Source: Streptomyces chattanoogensis (lineage in GTDB: Bacteria; Actinomycetota; Actinomycetes; Streptomycetales; Streptomycetaceae). Taken from it: a DNA stretch of 64,000 bases. Below are positions 29,518 through 38,123 of the stretch, piece after piece (the stretch's first letter is position 1; every line of letters starts with the position of its first letter). Position numbers and translations under genes: made by a program. Below the pieces are notes generated by a model, which worked only from the letters and a program-made list of their open reading frames with translations, was not told where the DNA came from and searched no databases. The DNA is taken from the NCBI RefSeq assembly GCF_001294335.1, contig NZ_LGKG01000185.1, forward strand, positions 62,001 through 126,000. Direction: 5' to 3'.

Positions 29518-30510
29518 ATGTCCCGTACTCGTACTCTGACGAAGATCGCCGGCACGTCGGTGGTGACCGGAGCGGTCCTGCTCTCCCTCACCTCCTGCGG
29601 CAAGGCCGATATGACCAAGCAGGCCTCGCCGTTCGCCGCGGCCAAGGGGTCCAAGTCGGTCACCCTGTCCGTACAGACCTGGGTCGGCGCCCAGTCCAAC
29701 GTCGCCGTGGCCAAGTACCTCCTCGAGTCGAAACTCGGCTACCACGTCGACACCGTCCAGGTGGACGAGATCCCCGCCTGGGACGCCCTCAGTCAGGGCC
29801 GGGTCGACGCCATCCTGGAGGACTGGGGCCACCCCGACCAGGAACAGCGCTACGTCAAGGACAAGAAGACGATCACGGCGGGCGGCGGCAACGGCGTCAC
29901 CGGCCATATCGGCTGGTACGTCCCCAAGTACTGGGCCGACAAGCACCCCGAGGTCACGAACTGGAAGAACCTCAACAAGGTCGCCTCGCAGCTCCGCACC
30001 TCGGAAAGCGGCAACAAGGGCCAGCTGATGGACGGTTCGCCGTCCTATGTCACCAATGACAAGGCGCTGGTGAAGAACCTCAAGCTGAATTACGAGGTCG
30101 TCTTCGCCGGCTCGGAGGCGGCCCAGATCACCCAGATCCAGCAGTTCGCCAAGCAGAAGAAGCCGTTCCTCACCTATTGGTACGAGCCGCAGTGGCTCTT
30201 CAACCAGGTGCCGATGGAGGAGGTCAAACTCCCCAAGTACACGGATGCCTGCGCGGAAAAGGGCGTCAAGGACCCCACGTCCATCGACTGCGCCTATCCC
30301 ACCACCCCCCTCCAGAAGTTCTTCAACACCGATTTCGCCAAGAGCGGCAGCAGCGCCGCGGCGTTCCTGAAGCACTTCAGCTGGTCCAAGGACGACCAGA
30401 ACGAGGTCTCCGAAATGATCGCCTCGGGCGGCCTGTCCGCGGACGAGGCGGCCAAGCGGTGGGTGGACAAGCACCCCGACGTCTGGAAGAAGTGGCTGCC
30501 GAAGCGGTAG
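29518..30510 (+). CDS. proX: Glycine betaine/choline-binding lipoprotein
   Basis: A 330-residue solute-binding protein starting two bases after the permease gene. The signal peptide ends in a lipobox (LLSLTSC), giving an acylated Cys at about residue 25. The mature part is the OpuAC-type fold: LSVQTWVGAQSNVAVAKYLL, VDTVQVDEIPAWDAL, ILEDWGHPDQE, NGVTGHIGWYVPKYWAD. Trp and Tyr residues that could cage a quaternary ammonium are present (TYWYEPQWLFN). With the double permease and ATPase it makes a complete importer. Confidence 0.92.
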   Translation: MSRTRTLTKIAGTSVVTGAVLLSLTSCGKADMTKQASPFAAAKGSKSVTLSVQTWVGAQSNVAVAKYLLESKLGYHVDTVQVDEIPAWDALSQGRVDAILEDWGHPDQEQRYVKDKKTITAGGGNGVTGHIGWYVPKYWADKHPEVTNWKNLNKVASQLRTSESGNKGQLMDGSPSYVTNDKALVKNLKLNYEVVFAGSEAAQITQIQQFAKQKKPFLTYWYEPQWLFNQVPMEEVKLPKYTDACAEKGVKDPTSIDCAYPTTPLQKFFNTDFAKSGSSAAAFLKHFSWSKDDQNEVSEMIASGGLSADEAAKRWVDKHPDVWKKWLPKR

Positions 30511-30526
30511 CGGATCCGTGTTCCCG

Positions 30527-30568
30527 GAGGCGGGCGGCCGTACGTGACGACGTGCGGCCGCCCGCCTC
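30527..30568 (+). terminator. Terminator after the betaine operon
   Basis: A 19-bp stem (GAGGCGGGCGGCCGTACGT at 30527-30545 with its near-perfect complement at 30550-30568, one G-U pair) and a 4-base loop. It begins 16 bases after the proX stop codon. Confidence 0.9.
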
Positions 30569-30657
30569 GGCCTTCCATGGTCAACTGCCGCCGCCGGAAC
30601 GGCCGTTGAAGGGCCACTGAAGGCCCGTTGTCAGTGGTCGCGGTTACGGTCGGTGGC

Positions 30658-32610
30658 ATGGACGTACGGGGAATGACGATCGTGCTCATCGGCCGCTTCG
30701 ACGGCGTGCGGCAGAGCGGGATGAAGCAGCGGCTGGAGGAGCTGGGCGCGCGGGTGACGGGCGCGGTGTCCGGCCGGACGGATCTGGTGTTCGCGCACCG
30801 ATACGCCGAGGGGAAGAACCTCCAGGAGGCCCGGCGGCTCGGCATCCCGATAGGCGACGACGACGCGCTACGGGCCCTGCTCGCCGATGAGGACGGCTCC
30901 GACGACGCCGGCCCCGAGGCCGGGACGGTTTCGGACCTGGTGGCCCTGCGGGCGCGGCTGCTGAGGCTGGAGCGCGAACAGGGCATCACCGAGGAACACC
31001 GCGCCGCCACGCGGGAGGTCCGCGCGAAGGAAGGCGTGCGCCTGCGCCATCCGTACGGCCACGAGCTGGAGATCAACGACTACGCGCTCAGCCCCTGCGG
31101 CCGCTATCTGGCCACCGGCACCGGCACCGGATTCGGCTGCCACGGCGGCTCCTTGCAGATCTGGGACGTCGCCGCCGGACGCTGCGCCAACGGCATCGGC
31201 GGTATCGAGGGCGGTATCGGCCGGCCCGGCCATGCGGGCAGCATCCAGTGGTCGGCCGACGGCCGCCGCATCGGTCTCGCGTACGGCAGCGGCCGGGTCG
31301 GTGTCTTCGATCCGTTCAGCCCCGTCGACGGTCCCAGGACCCTCGCCGAGTTCCTGCTCACGGACGAGCCGGTATGGCCGGTGCCCTGGGCACTGGCGCC
31401 CGACGGCAGACGGGTCTTCGTGGACTCCGGGTCTCCGTGCGAGGTGGGCGGCTGCCTCGTCCCCATGGACGGCGGCGAGCTGAGCTGGACGCCCGGTGCC
31501 GCCAGGCCCGCGCACCCGTACCTGCTGGCCGAGAGGCTCCGGGAGGACTTCCGGGCGGAGGGGACGGACGCGCACGGCGACGGCACACTCCGGGCCGACT
31601 GCCGGGTCCGCTGGTCGCGGGACGGCACCCGGTTGCTGGCGCAGGGCGAGAGCCGGGGCCGAGCAGAGGCGTTCGTCATCGACGTCGCTTCCGGGCAGGT
31701 GAGCTGGGTGGCCGGGATCGGTGAGCTCGCCGCGTGGAGCCCGGACGACCGGCTGCTGGTGCACTGCGACGAGGGGCTGCGCTTCCTCGACGCGGCGACC
31801 GGCAAGCCGTACGGCAAGAAGGCCGGACAGAAGGCGACCGGACAGAAGGCGACCGGACAGAAGCAGGCCGGGAGCGAGGGGGTGTCGGCGCTGCAATGGG
31901 GCATGCGCGGCGATCTGCCACGGCTGGCGGCCCTCGTGGGCGAGGACAACGCCTCCGGAGCGGAGCCCGGCGTCCTCATCTACGACGAGGACCGCTTCCG
32001 CTACCGCCTCGACGTCACACCCGTGGAGGACGGCCTGGTCTTCGCCGACTCCTGGGCCTGGTCCCCGTCCGGCGAAGCGGGAGCCTGGCTCACGGCCGAC
32101 GGGCGGGTGGAGGTGTGGTCGCTGGAAGGCGAGGAGCCGCGGCGGCTGCGCACCCTGGACGTACCGTCCGGGACCGGTGTGGTGCTCTGGGGCGCCGACG
32201 GTGTCCTGATGGCCATGAGCCCCACCACCCTGCGGTTCCTGCGGGCCGGATCCGGCGAGGTGCTCGGCGACTTCAGCTTCCTGCATGCACCGCAGGTCCC
32301 CAAGCCGCTGGGGGAGACCTACTGGTTCTTCGAGGCGCGGCAGTTCGCGCCGGACGACGAGACGTGGTGCGCGGTGTTCGACGAGGGGGTGGTGATCGCT
32401 CCCGACGGCAGGGGGCCGGAGTCCGTGGACGACATCCTCGCCTGGACGGTGAGCGAACGCCTGGCCTGGCCGGTGCGCTGGGGCGAGCTCGCCGTCGTAC
32501 CGGACGCCCGGACCGCGGGACAGGCGCTGGGGGACGCGCCGGACGGGGAGTGGCTGCGCAATTACGCCTACACGATCGAGGAGGAACTCTCCCGGTGGGG
32601 CGCGCCCTGA
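30658..32610 (+). CDS. BRCT domain fused to a WD40-like beta-propeller
   Basis: A 650-residue protein from ATG 30658. The first ~85 residues read as a BRCT domain: MTIVLIGRFDGVRQSGMKQR, LEELGARVTGAVSGRTDLVF, then KNLQEARRLGIPI. A coiled, charged linker (residues ~95-130) follows. The rest has repeated propeller-like blades with 'SPCGRYLATG', 'WSADGRRIGLAYGS', 'WSRDGTRLLAQG', 'WSPDDRLLVH' and 'WSPSGEAGAWL' turns. BRCT domains bind DNA ends, phosphopeptides or poly-ADP-ribose. This combination without a ligase or polymerase is unusual. A 15-bp in-frame repeat lies between blades. Function is unknown. Confidence 0.75.
   Translation: MDVRGMTIVLIGRFDGVRQSGMKQRLEELGARVTGAVSGRTDLVFAHRYAEGKNLQEARRLGIPIGDDDALRALLADEDGSDDAGPEAGTVSDLVALRARLLRLEREQGITEEHRAATREVRAKEGVRLRHPYGHELEINDYALSPCGRYLATGTGTGFGCHGGSLQIWDVAAGRCANGIGGIEGGIGRPGHAGSIQWSADGRRIGLAYGSGRVGVFDPFSPVDGPRTLAEFLLTDEPVWPVPWALAPDGRRVFVDSGSPCEVGGCLVPMDGGELSWTPGAARPAHPYLLAERLREDFRAEGTDAHGDGTLRADCRVRWSRDGTRLLAQGESRGRAEAFVIDVASGQVSWVAGIGELAAWSPDDRLLVHCDEGLRFLDAATGKPYGKKAGQKATGQKATGQKQAGSEGVSALQWGMRGDLPRLAALVGEDNASGAEPGVLIYDEDRFRYRLDVTPVEDGLVFADSWAWSPSGEAGAWLTADGRVEVWSLEGEEPRRLRTLDVPSGTGVVLWGADGVLMAMSPTTLRFLRAGSGEVLGDFSFLHAPQVPKPLGETYWFFEARQFAPDDETWCAVFDEGVVIAPDGRGPESVDDILAWTVSERLAWPVRWGELAVVPDARTAGQALGDAPDGEWLRNYAYTIEEELSRWGAP
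31825..31863 (+). repeat. 15-bp tandem repeat, 2.6 copies, in the BRCT/propeller gene
   Basis: GGACAGAAGGCGACC occurs at 31825-31839 and 31840-31854, then a partial copy to 31863. In frame it encodes Gly-Gln-Lys-Ala-Thr units, a flexible basic loop between propeller blades. Confidence 0.85.
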
Positions 32611-32749
32611 CCGAAGCCGGACGGTCGGGTGCGCGCCCGGCGTCGCCGTGCCCGGCCCGCTCGGCCGGTTCGTTGCGGTTCGTCACTCGTCCGGATGGCG
32701 GGCGGTGAACCGCCGCACGGCGCGGCGGGAGGCGCAGCAGTGTGGGGGT

Positions 32750-32992
32750 ATGCCGCTGCCGCCGAAGTGCCCCACCCCCGACTGCGACGACTGGTTGTGG
32801 AAGGACACCACGACCACCGACACCGACTGGGACAACTGGCGGTGGTGGTGCCGCCGCTGCGACCGGCAGTGGTATCCGACGGCGAAGCAGCTCGCGGAGT
32901 TCCGTGAGGGGGCGTCGTCCAGGGGCGGGCCGGGAGGCGGCCGCCATCAGCGGCAGGCCGTGTACCGGGACCCGCGGGTGGCCCGGCGGTAG
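32750..32992 (+). CDS. Small zinc-ribbon protein
   Basis: An 80-residue protein from ATG 32750. It has CPTPDC and, 20 residues later, CRRC, the spacing of a zinc ribbon, with many Trp and Asp residues between (DWLWKDTTTT, DWDNWRWWC). The Lys/Gln/Arg-rich tail is disordered. It could bind nucleic acid or be a small adaptor; nothing in the context favours one. The upstream in-frame start at 32648 is rejected because it adds Arg-rich, poorly coding sequence. Confidence 0.65.
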   Translation: MPLPPKCPTPDCDDWLWKDTTTTDTDWDNWRWWCRRCDRQWYPTAKQLAEFREGASSRGGPGGGRHQRQAVYRDPRVARR

Positions 32993-33124
32993 GACCGTCC
33001 CCCCGGCACCGGGCGTCCCGCCGCGGGACGGCATAGTAGAGCGCGTCCCCGAAAGGGGGCATGACAAAGCCGCGCCCTTGCACGGCGCGGCGCGCCGCCG
33101 TCCGTACCAGGGGGACCCTGCTCC

Positions 33125-34294
33125 ATGCCATCCATACCGTCCATACCGGCCATCCGCCGCACCACCGCCGCATCCGCCGCACTCGCCGCCGTGCTCGCGT
33201 TCACCGTCACCGCCTGCGGCCCCAGTGACGACAAGGCCGGCAGTTCGGCCGCCGCCGACCAGAACGGCGGGGGTATCAAGATCCCCAAGGGCATACCGAC
33301 CAGCATCGACGACCTGAAGAAGTGGAAGGACGGCGGCTGGGACAACTGGGACAACTGGGCGCGCAAGGCAAAGGACTTCGCCAACCCGATCATCAAGGAC
33401 CACTGGAAGCCGGAGCGTCTGGCGAGCGCGAAGCCCGCCCCCGATCTCAGCGTGAAGGCCACCGGCGCGGGCAGCGAGTTCGACGCGACCGACCCCGAGC
33501 CGCGTCCCGTCACCGCCCGGCAGGTCGGACGGCCCTACCACCAGAACATGGCGCCGGTCGGAAAGATCTTCTTCGACAGCCCCCAGGGCCCGCGGGTCTG
33601 CTCCGGCACGATCGTCGGTGACCCGGCGCACCCGGGCAAGTCCAACCTGGTGTGGACCGCGGGCCACTGTGTGCACGCCGGGAAGAAGGGCGGCTGGATG
33701 CGCAACATCGTCTTCGTGCCGTCCTTCAACGACAACGGTGTGCCGATGAACCAGGTCAGCCAGACGCCGGCGCAGCAGATCCAGCCCTACGGCCGCTTCT
33801 GGGCCGACTGGATCAGCACGTCCGGTGAGTGGATGAACATGGGAAGCCAGGAGGTCGGCAACGGCGGTTCCGCCTATGACTTCGCCGTACTGCATGTGAA
33901 GCCGGAGAACGGCAGCGGCAAGTCGCTGGAGGAGACCGTGGGCGCGTCCGTCCCGGTCTGGTTCAACGCCCCCGCCCCCGACCGCATCGGCGCGATGCGG
34001 GCCATCGGCTACCCGGCGGGCGCGCCGTACGACGGCGCGCGGATGATGAACTGCATCGACCGTCCCGGCCGCCTCACCATGCAGCAGGGCACGCCCGCCA
34101 TGGACCGTATCGGCTGCACGATGACCGGCGGTTCGTCGGGCGGCGGCTGGCTGGCCAACCGCGGCGGCAAGTGGGCGCTGGTGTCCAACACGTCCATCGG
34201 CTCCAACAACAACACCTGGCTGGCGGGTCCGCGCCTGGGCCCGGAGGCCGAGCGTGTCTTCAGCGGCATGAGCCGGAAGTTCGCCCAGCAGTAG
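33125..34294 (+). CDS. Secreted trypsin-like serine protease, lipoprotein
   Basis: A 389-residue protein. The signal peptide ends in VTACG, a lipobox-like site at about residue 31. A linker with Asp/Lys/Trp-rich sequence precedes the S1 protease domain. The catalytic triad is visible: His in WTAGHCVH, Asp in YDFAVLHV, and Ser in TGGSSGGGW. The Cys before the Ser (RIGCTMTGG) and that in GHC could form disulfides. It resembles Streptomyces extracellular V8/trypsin-like peptidases. Monocistronic; a strong hairpin follows. Confidence 0.88.
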   Translation: MPSIPSIPAIRRTTAASAALAAVLAFTVTACGPSDDKAGSSAAADQNGGGIKIPKGIPTSIDDLKKWKDGGWDNWDNWARKAKDFANPIIKDHWKPERLASAKPAPDLSVKATGAGSEFDATDPEPRPVTARQVGRPYHQNMAPVGKIFFDSPQGPRVCSGTIVGDPAHPGKSNLVWTAGHCVHAGKKGGWMRNIVFVPSFNDNGVPMNQVSQTPAQQIQPYGRFWADWISTSGEWMNMGSQEVGNGGSAYDFAVLHVKPENGSGKSLEETVGASVPVWFNAPAPDRIGAMRAIGYPAGAPYDGARMMNCIDRPGRLTMQQGTPAMDRIGCTMTGGSSGGGWLANRGGKWALVSNTSIGSNNNTWLAGPRLGPEAERVFSGMSRKFAQQ

Positions 34295-34322
34295 GGCAAC
34301 GCCCAGCAGCAGCGCGGTGAGC

Positions 34323-34364
34323 GCGAGAAGGTGCCGGTGGCCACGGCGGCCGGCACCTTCTCGC
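34323..34364. terminator. Terminator after the protease gene
   Basis: A perfect 15-bp stem: GCGAGAAGGTGCCGG at 34323-34337 with CCGGCACCTTCTCGC at 34350-34364, loop of 12 bases. It lies between convergent stops (34294 and 34417) and may act in both directions. Confidence 0.88.
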
Positions 34365-34416
34365 GGGATCGGGCCCAGGGGATCGGACCCAGGAAATCGG
34401 CCCGGCGGGGGCGGAC

Positions 34417-35130
34417 TCAGGGAATGGGGTCCGCCGGCCCGAGCTGACGGCCGAAGGCCCGCTCGAACCGCGACCACCCCTGGGCCCCGATGAACACCGT
34501 GGCCCAGGAACCGTCCGCAAATCCGATCTCGTACGTCCCCGGCCTTACATCACGCCGGTTCCGTACCCAGGAGGTCTCCCGCCGGTCCGCGCTCCAGGCC
34601 ACCGCGACGTGGGGGCCGATGCGCTTGCCGATGAGCGAGTGCTGGACGTGGACGAGCAGGAACCGGTGCCCGGTCACCAGCATCACCTTGGCCACACCGG
34701 TCTTCGCGCGTGGGAAGAACGGAAGCGCCATCCGGCCGGCGGCGCTCCGCCACCCGCCGAAGAACGGCTTGTCCTTGGAGCTGTCCCGCTCCAGACGGTC
34801 ATACAGATCGTCGATCGGGGCGAACCCCTGGACCAGTGCCGTGATCGCCAGCACCGACATCAGCCAGGTCACCGGGCGGTCCCCCGCCATGCGCTGCCCC
34901 GGGAAGACGACCGGGCAGAGTTTTCTGCGCGGGCGCGGCATGCTCTCGGCGGCGTCCATCACATGGCTGTCCAGCAGTGTTTCGCCGGGCGGCAGCACAC
35001 CGGCGGCCTGCTCCTTGAGCCGCTGGTGGAACTCCTCACGACCGGTCATCACCGTCGACCGACCCGCATTACTCACCTGACCCGCATTACTCACCTGACC
35101 GGAATCACTCACCTGACCGGGATCACTCAC
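34417..35130 (-). CDS. Hypothetical protein, third gene of the WXG100-type set
   Basis: A 237-residue protein if the GTG at 35130 is used, which overlaps the previous TGA by four bases. The ATG at 35049 would give 210 residues. The 27 extra residues come from four 18-bp tandem repeats (VSDPGQ/VSNAGQ units), each offering a GTG. The main part has one hydrophobic helix (PVTWLMSVLAITALVQGF) and a C-terminal beta-rich region (VMLVTGHRFLLVHVQ, IGPHVAVAWSADRRE, YEIGFADGSWATVFIG). That region resembles a PH-like or SH3-like domain. Not recognised. Its position suggests a partner or immunity role for the WXG protein, an inference only. Confidence 0.65.
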   Translation of the reverse strand: MSDPGQVSDSGQVSNAGQVSNAGRSTVMTGREEFHQRLKEQAAGVLPPGETLLDSHVMDAAESMPRPRRKLCPVVFPGQRMAGDRPVTWLMSVLAITALVQGFAPIDDLYDRLERDSSKDKPFFGGWRSAAGRMALPFFPRAKTGVAKVMLVTGHRFLLVHVQHSLIGKRIGPHVAVAWSADRRETSWVRNRRDVRPGTYEIGFADGSWATVFIGAQGWSRFERAFGRQLGPADPIP

Positions 35131-35132
35131 CC
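35061..35132 (-). repeat. Four 18-bp tandem repeats containing GTG start codons
   Basis: Units 35061-35078 and 35079-35096 are identical (minus strand AGGTGAGTAATGCGGGTC). Units 35097-35114 and 35115-35132 differ by a few bases. Each carries GTGAGT, so each supplies a possible start codon in the frame of the downstream gene. Confidence 0.9.
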
Positions 35133-36086
35133 GAACGCTTCCCTCATCGACTTCTGAGCGTGGTCCGGCGACTCTTCCATACGCTCGTCGAAGCTCTTGG
35201 AGTCCGGCCGCGCCGCATACTCGGCCGCTTCCTCGCCCACCTTCGGGCCGTTCTCCATGAGCCCGCCGGTGATCGCGCCGCCGGGATCCACTCCGATGAT
35301 TCCCTTGGAAATTCCCTTGATCTGTTTCCAGGCCATGTATTTCGCCAGATCGGTGGGATCGGGCATGTTTCCCCGGATGAGAGCGCCGGCCATCCGGCCC
35401 CGTGCACCCTTGAGGTCCTTCTTGATGTCCTTGGCCTTCGTGGTACGCAAATACCTCCGCAGCTTCGCCAGTTTCCGCATGGCCTGCATGCGCTTGGCGA
35501 GATCGGAGAGCTTGTCGGCCAGCTTGGCGGTGATCCGTACGCCCTTCGCGACGCGCGTGGCGACACCGGCCGCCGCCACCAGCGGCCCGATCGCGGCGGC
35601 TGCTCCCGCCGTGAGGACGGCCAGAATCGCCGTGGTGGCCGCCGAGGCGATGATCGCCTCCACGATCTCCACGATGACCTCGAGCATCATCTCCTCGGCC
35701 ATCGCGCACGCCTCGGCCGCCATCTCGAGGAGTTCCGCGATGGTGTCCATGTCGTCGGCTTCGCCGCGCAGGGCTTCCTCGAAGTCGGTCATGGTCTTGG
35801 TGAAGCCGTCCGCCGCCTCACCCGTCCAGGCCTGTTCGACCGCGCGGCGCTCGGCCACCAGGTCTTCCACCACACCGCGCAGATCGCGGGCGGCGGTCCG
35901 CCATTCCTGCGCCACTTCGGTGAGGCGCTCATTGTCGCCGCTGACCTTTTCGAGCAATTCGTCGACGCCGAATTGCTCCAGTGCGCCCTTGATGACCTCA
36001 TCGAGCACCTTGGCGAGCGGATTGCTCCAGTCCAGGGCGTAGTTGATGCGCTCGAGCGCGCCGCCTGCCGCCTGCCCGACCCCCAT
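35127..36086 (-). CDS. WXG100-domain protein, probable type VII secretion substrate
   Basis: A 319-residue protein. The first ~110 residues are helical and have the Trp-x-Gly turn AWTGEAADGF between two long helices (ERLTEVAQEWRTAARDL; FTKTMTDFEEALRGEAD), the WXG100 hairpin. A hydrophobic segment follows (MLEVIVEIVEAIIASAATTAILAVLTAGAAAAIG). Next comes a basic region (LAKRMQAMRKLAKLRRYLRTTK) and a ~90-residue tail that could be an effector domain. Type VII substrates and LXG-like toxins share this plan. No secretion ATPase is in the window, so export would rely on genes elsewhere. ATG 36086 shares one base with the previous stop. Confidence 0.75.
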   Translation of the reverse strand: MGVGQAAGGALERINYALDWSNPLAKVLDEVIKGALEQFGVDELLEKVSGDNERLTEVAQEWRTAARDLRGVVEDLVAERRAVEQAWTGEAADGFTKTMTDFEEALRGEADDMDTIAELLEMAAEACAMAEEMMLEVIVEIVEAIIASAATTAILAVLTAGAAAAIGPLVAAAGVATRVAKGVRITAKLADKLSDLAKRMQAMRKLAKLRRYLRTTKAKDIKKDLKGARGRMAGALIRGNMPDPTDLAKYMAWKQIKGISKGIIGVDPGGAITGGLMENGPKVGEEAAEYAARPDSKSFDERMEESPDHAQKSMREAFG

Positions 36087-36406
36087 CAGTGACCCCCGCC
36101 GAAGCTCTGTGCGTTGGCCTCTTCCGTGCCGTCGTAGGCGTCGGCAGATTCCTTCACGCCATCGGCTATGTGCTGAAGCATTTCCGCCGCCTGCTTCAGA
36201 TCGTCCGCCGAGTCATTGCGCTGCTCGTCGTAATCCGATTTCAGGTTGTCGGCTTCCGGAAGCTTGCCGAAGACACCCTGGGACAGATCGAGTTCCTGGG
36301 TGCGTGACCGAATCCTCTCGATTCGGGCCATGCTCTCCTCCGCTGCCCTGGCGAAGCGCCGCAACGCCTCGCTCTGGACATCGGTCATCTGACCGTTGCT
36401 CCCCAC
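36086..36406 (-). CDS. Small helical WXG100/ESX-like partner protein
   Basis: A 106-residue protein from GTG 36406, which has GGAGGT close upstream; ATG 36388 (MTDVQSEAL) is the alternative. It is all helical and acidic: LRRFARAAEESMARIERIRSRTQELDL split by a loop at SQGVFGKLPEADNL, then KQAAEMLQHIADGVKESADAY. There is no W-x-G, but the size and hairpin layout match ESX-like partners or chaperones. It is the first gene of a tightly overlapping three-gene set. An AT-richer leader (36480-36560) probably holds the promoter. Confidence 0.7.
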   Translation of the reverse strand: MGSNGQMTDVQSEALRRFARAAEESMARIERIRSRTQELDLSQGVFGKLPEADNLKSDYDEQRNDSADDLKQAAEMLQHIADGVKESADAYDGTEEANAQSFGGGH

Positions 36407-36592
36407 ACTTACCTCCGGTCGTACGGCCTGCAGGCAGGTCTGGCCGCGCACCGCCCCCGATGGACACCGCTCGGCACCTCCGCACAAGTTAAACAAACGT
36501 CAAGGGATAGCCAAGAGGGTTCTGGGGATTGCTCTGCATTTGGTAAAGACGACGGGGCTCGCTGCGGCGGCCCCCCGGGCCGAGGGGTGCGC

Positions 36593-38077
36593 CTAGAACT
36601 CCACCGGCAGCGCCCGGCACAACGCGTCCAGCGCACCCGGGAAGGCGTGGTCGGAGGGCGCCGCATAGCCGACGACCAGGCCGTGGCGGGGCGGCATCGT
36701 GGCGGCCGGGTGACGGTAACCGGAGAGGCCGTCCAGGGCGAGGCCCTGCCAGCGGGCGGCGCGCAGAGCGGTGCGCTCGTCGGAGTGCGTTGCTCCGTCG
36801 GGGAGTTGGAGTACGGCGTGCAGGCCGGCGGCGATGCCGGTGAGGTGCAGATGGGGGGCGTGCGCGGCCACCGCGCCGATCAGCTGGTCACGGCGACGGC
36901 GGTAGCGCTGGCGCATCCGGCGGATGTGGCGGTCGTAGGAGCCGGAGGTGATGAAGTCGGCCAGGGTCAGCTGGTCGGTGACACCGGCCCAGGCCTCGCG
37001 CTCGCCCTTGGCCTCCAGTACGGGGTCCACCAGGCGCTCGGGAAGGACCATCCAGCCCAGCCGCAGGGCCGGGGACAGGCTCTTGCTGACCGAGCCGAGG
37101 TGGATGACGTGCTCGGGGTCGAGGCCCTGGAGCGCGCCCACCGGTTTGCGGTCGTAGCGGAACTCGCCGTCGTAGTCGTCCTCCAGGACGTAACCCCCGG
37201 AAGAACGCGCCCAGTTGAGGACCGCGGCCCGGCGGTCGGGGTGCAGGGGGACACCGGTGGGGAACTGGTGGGCGGGGGTGAGGAGGGCGGCCTGCAAACC
37301 GGGAAGGGCATCCAACTCGGCGACGTCCGCGCCCTGTTCGTCGAGGGTGAGGGGGTGGGTGCGGATGCCGGCCTTCGTGAGCAGGCCGTGGTGGAAGGCG
37401 AGGCCGTACGACTCGACGGCGAGGGGGCCGGGGAGGACGGCGGGGAAGAGCAGGCGCAGGGCGTGGGCGAATCCGGAGCAGATGACGATGCGGCCCGGGG
37501 CGGTGCGGACGCCGCGGGTGCGGGCCAGGTAGTCGGTGAGGGCGCGGCGCAGTTCGGGGCGGCCGCGGGGATCGCCGGGGCCGAAGGCGTCGTTGGGGGC
37601 GGCGGCCAGGGCGCGGCGGGCGGCGGCCAGCCAGGCGGTGCGCGGGAAGGCCGCGGCGTCCGGCTGACCTTGGAGGAGGTTGTGGGCGGGGCGGTCCGCG
37701 GGCGTGCGGGGGGCGGCGGAGCGGGCCGGGCGGAGCGGCTCGGCGCGGTGCGCGACCCGGGTGCCGGAGCCCTGCCGGGCGCTGAGCCAGCCCTCGGCGA
37801 CGAGTTCGGCGTAGGCGTCGGCGACGGTGTTACGGGCGATGCCGAGGTCGGCGGCGAGGGTGCGGTAGGCCGGCAGACGGGTGCCGGGGGCGAGGCGGCC
37901 GGTGCGTACGGCGTCCCGTAGCGCGCGGATGAGGACGGCGCGGCGGCTGCCGGGTCCGGTGAGTTCCAGATGGAGATCGGCACCCGGCTTCCCCGGGCTC
38001 CCGACGGCACGGGCCGATGCCTTGCCCCCCGAACTGCCCCCGGAGTTGCCCCCTGAATTGACCCCTGAATCCGGCAT
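36593..38077 (-). CDS. MocR/PdxR-type regulator (GntR HTH + aminotransferase fold)
   Basis: A 494-residue protein. After a Gly/Ser-rich start, residues ~35-105 are a GntR winged helix (LIRALRDAVRTGRLAPGTRLP, YRTLAADLGIARNTVADAYAELVAEGWL). Residues ~135-490 are a fold-type I aminotransferase domain with YVLEDDYDGEFRYD and the PLP-Lys region LGSVSKSLSPALRLGW. It represses or activates neighbours in response to PLP or an amine. It is divergent from an AhpD-like gene across 46 bases that contain a candidate operator. A close paralogue in the same arrangement, inverted, lies at 40.1 kb. Confidence 0.92.
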   Translation of the reverse strand: MPDSGVNSGGNSGGSSGGKASARAVGSPGKPGADLHLELTGPGSRRAVLIRALRDAVRTGRLAPGTRLPAYRTLAADLGIARNTVADAYAELVAEGWLSARQGSGTRVAHRAEPLRPARSAAPRTPADRPAHNLLQGQPDAAAFPRTAWLAAARRALAAAPNDAFGPGDPRGRPELRRALTDYLARTRGVRTAPGRIVICSGFAHALRLLFPAVLPGPLAVESYGLAFHHGLLTKAGIRTHPLTLDEQGADVAELDALPGLQAALLTPAHQFPTGVPLHPDRRAAVLNWARSSGGYVLEDDYDGEFRYDRKPVGALQGLDPEHVIHLGSVSKSLSPALRLGWMVLPERLVDPVLEAKGEREAWAGVTDQLTLADFITSGSYDRHIRRMRQRYRRRRDQLIGAVAAHAPHLHLTGIAAGLHAVLQLPDGATHSDERTALRAARWQGLALDGLSGYRHPAATMPPRHGLVVGYAAPSDHAFPGALDALCRALPVEF

Positions 38078-38094
38078 GGAAATGCACCCTACAG
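38078..38094. promoter_or_regulatory. Candidate operator between MocR regulator and AhpD-like gene (copy 1)
   Basis: GGAAATGCACCCTACAG begins on the base after the regulator's start codon. It matches 13 of 17 positions of a site in exactly the same place beside the paralogous regulator at 40060-40076. The rest of this intergenic space is less alike, so selection on a binding site is likely. Confidence 0.6.
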
Positions 38095-38123
38095 TCGGTC
38101 GCCTGCCCTTCTAGATTCGAGGC

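Noticed and set aside
30527..30568. tRNA or structured RNA after the betaine operon
   Set aside because: A single long GC hairpin close to the stop codon is better explained as a terminator; there is no cloverleaf.
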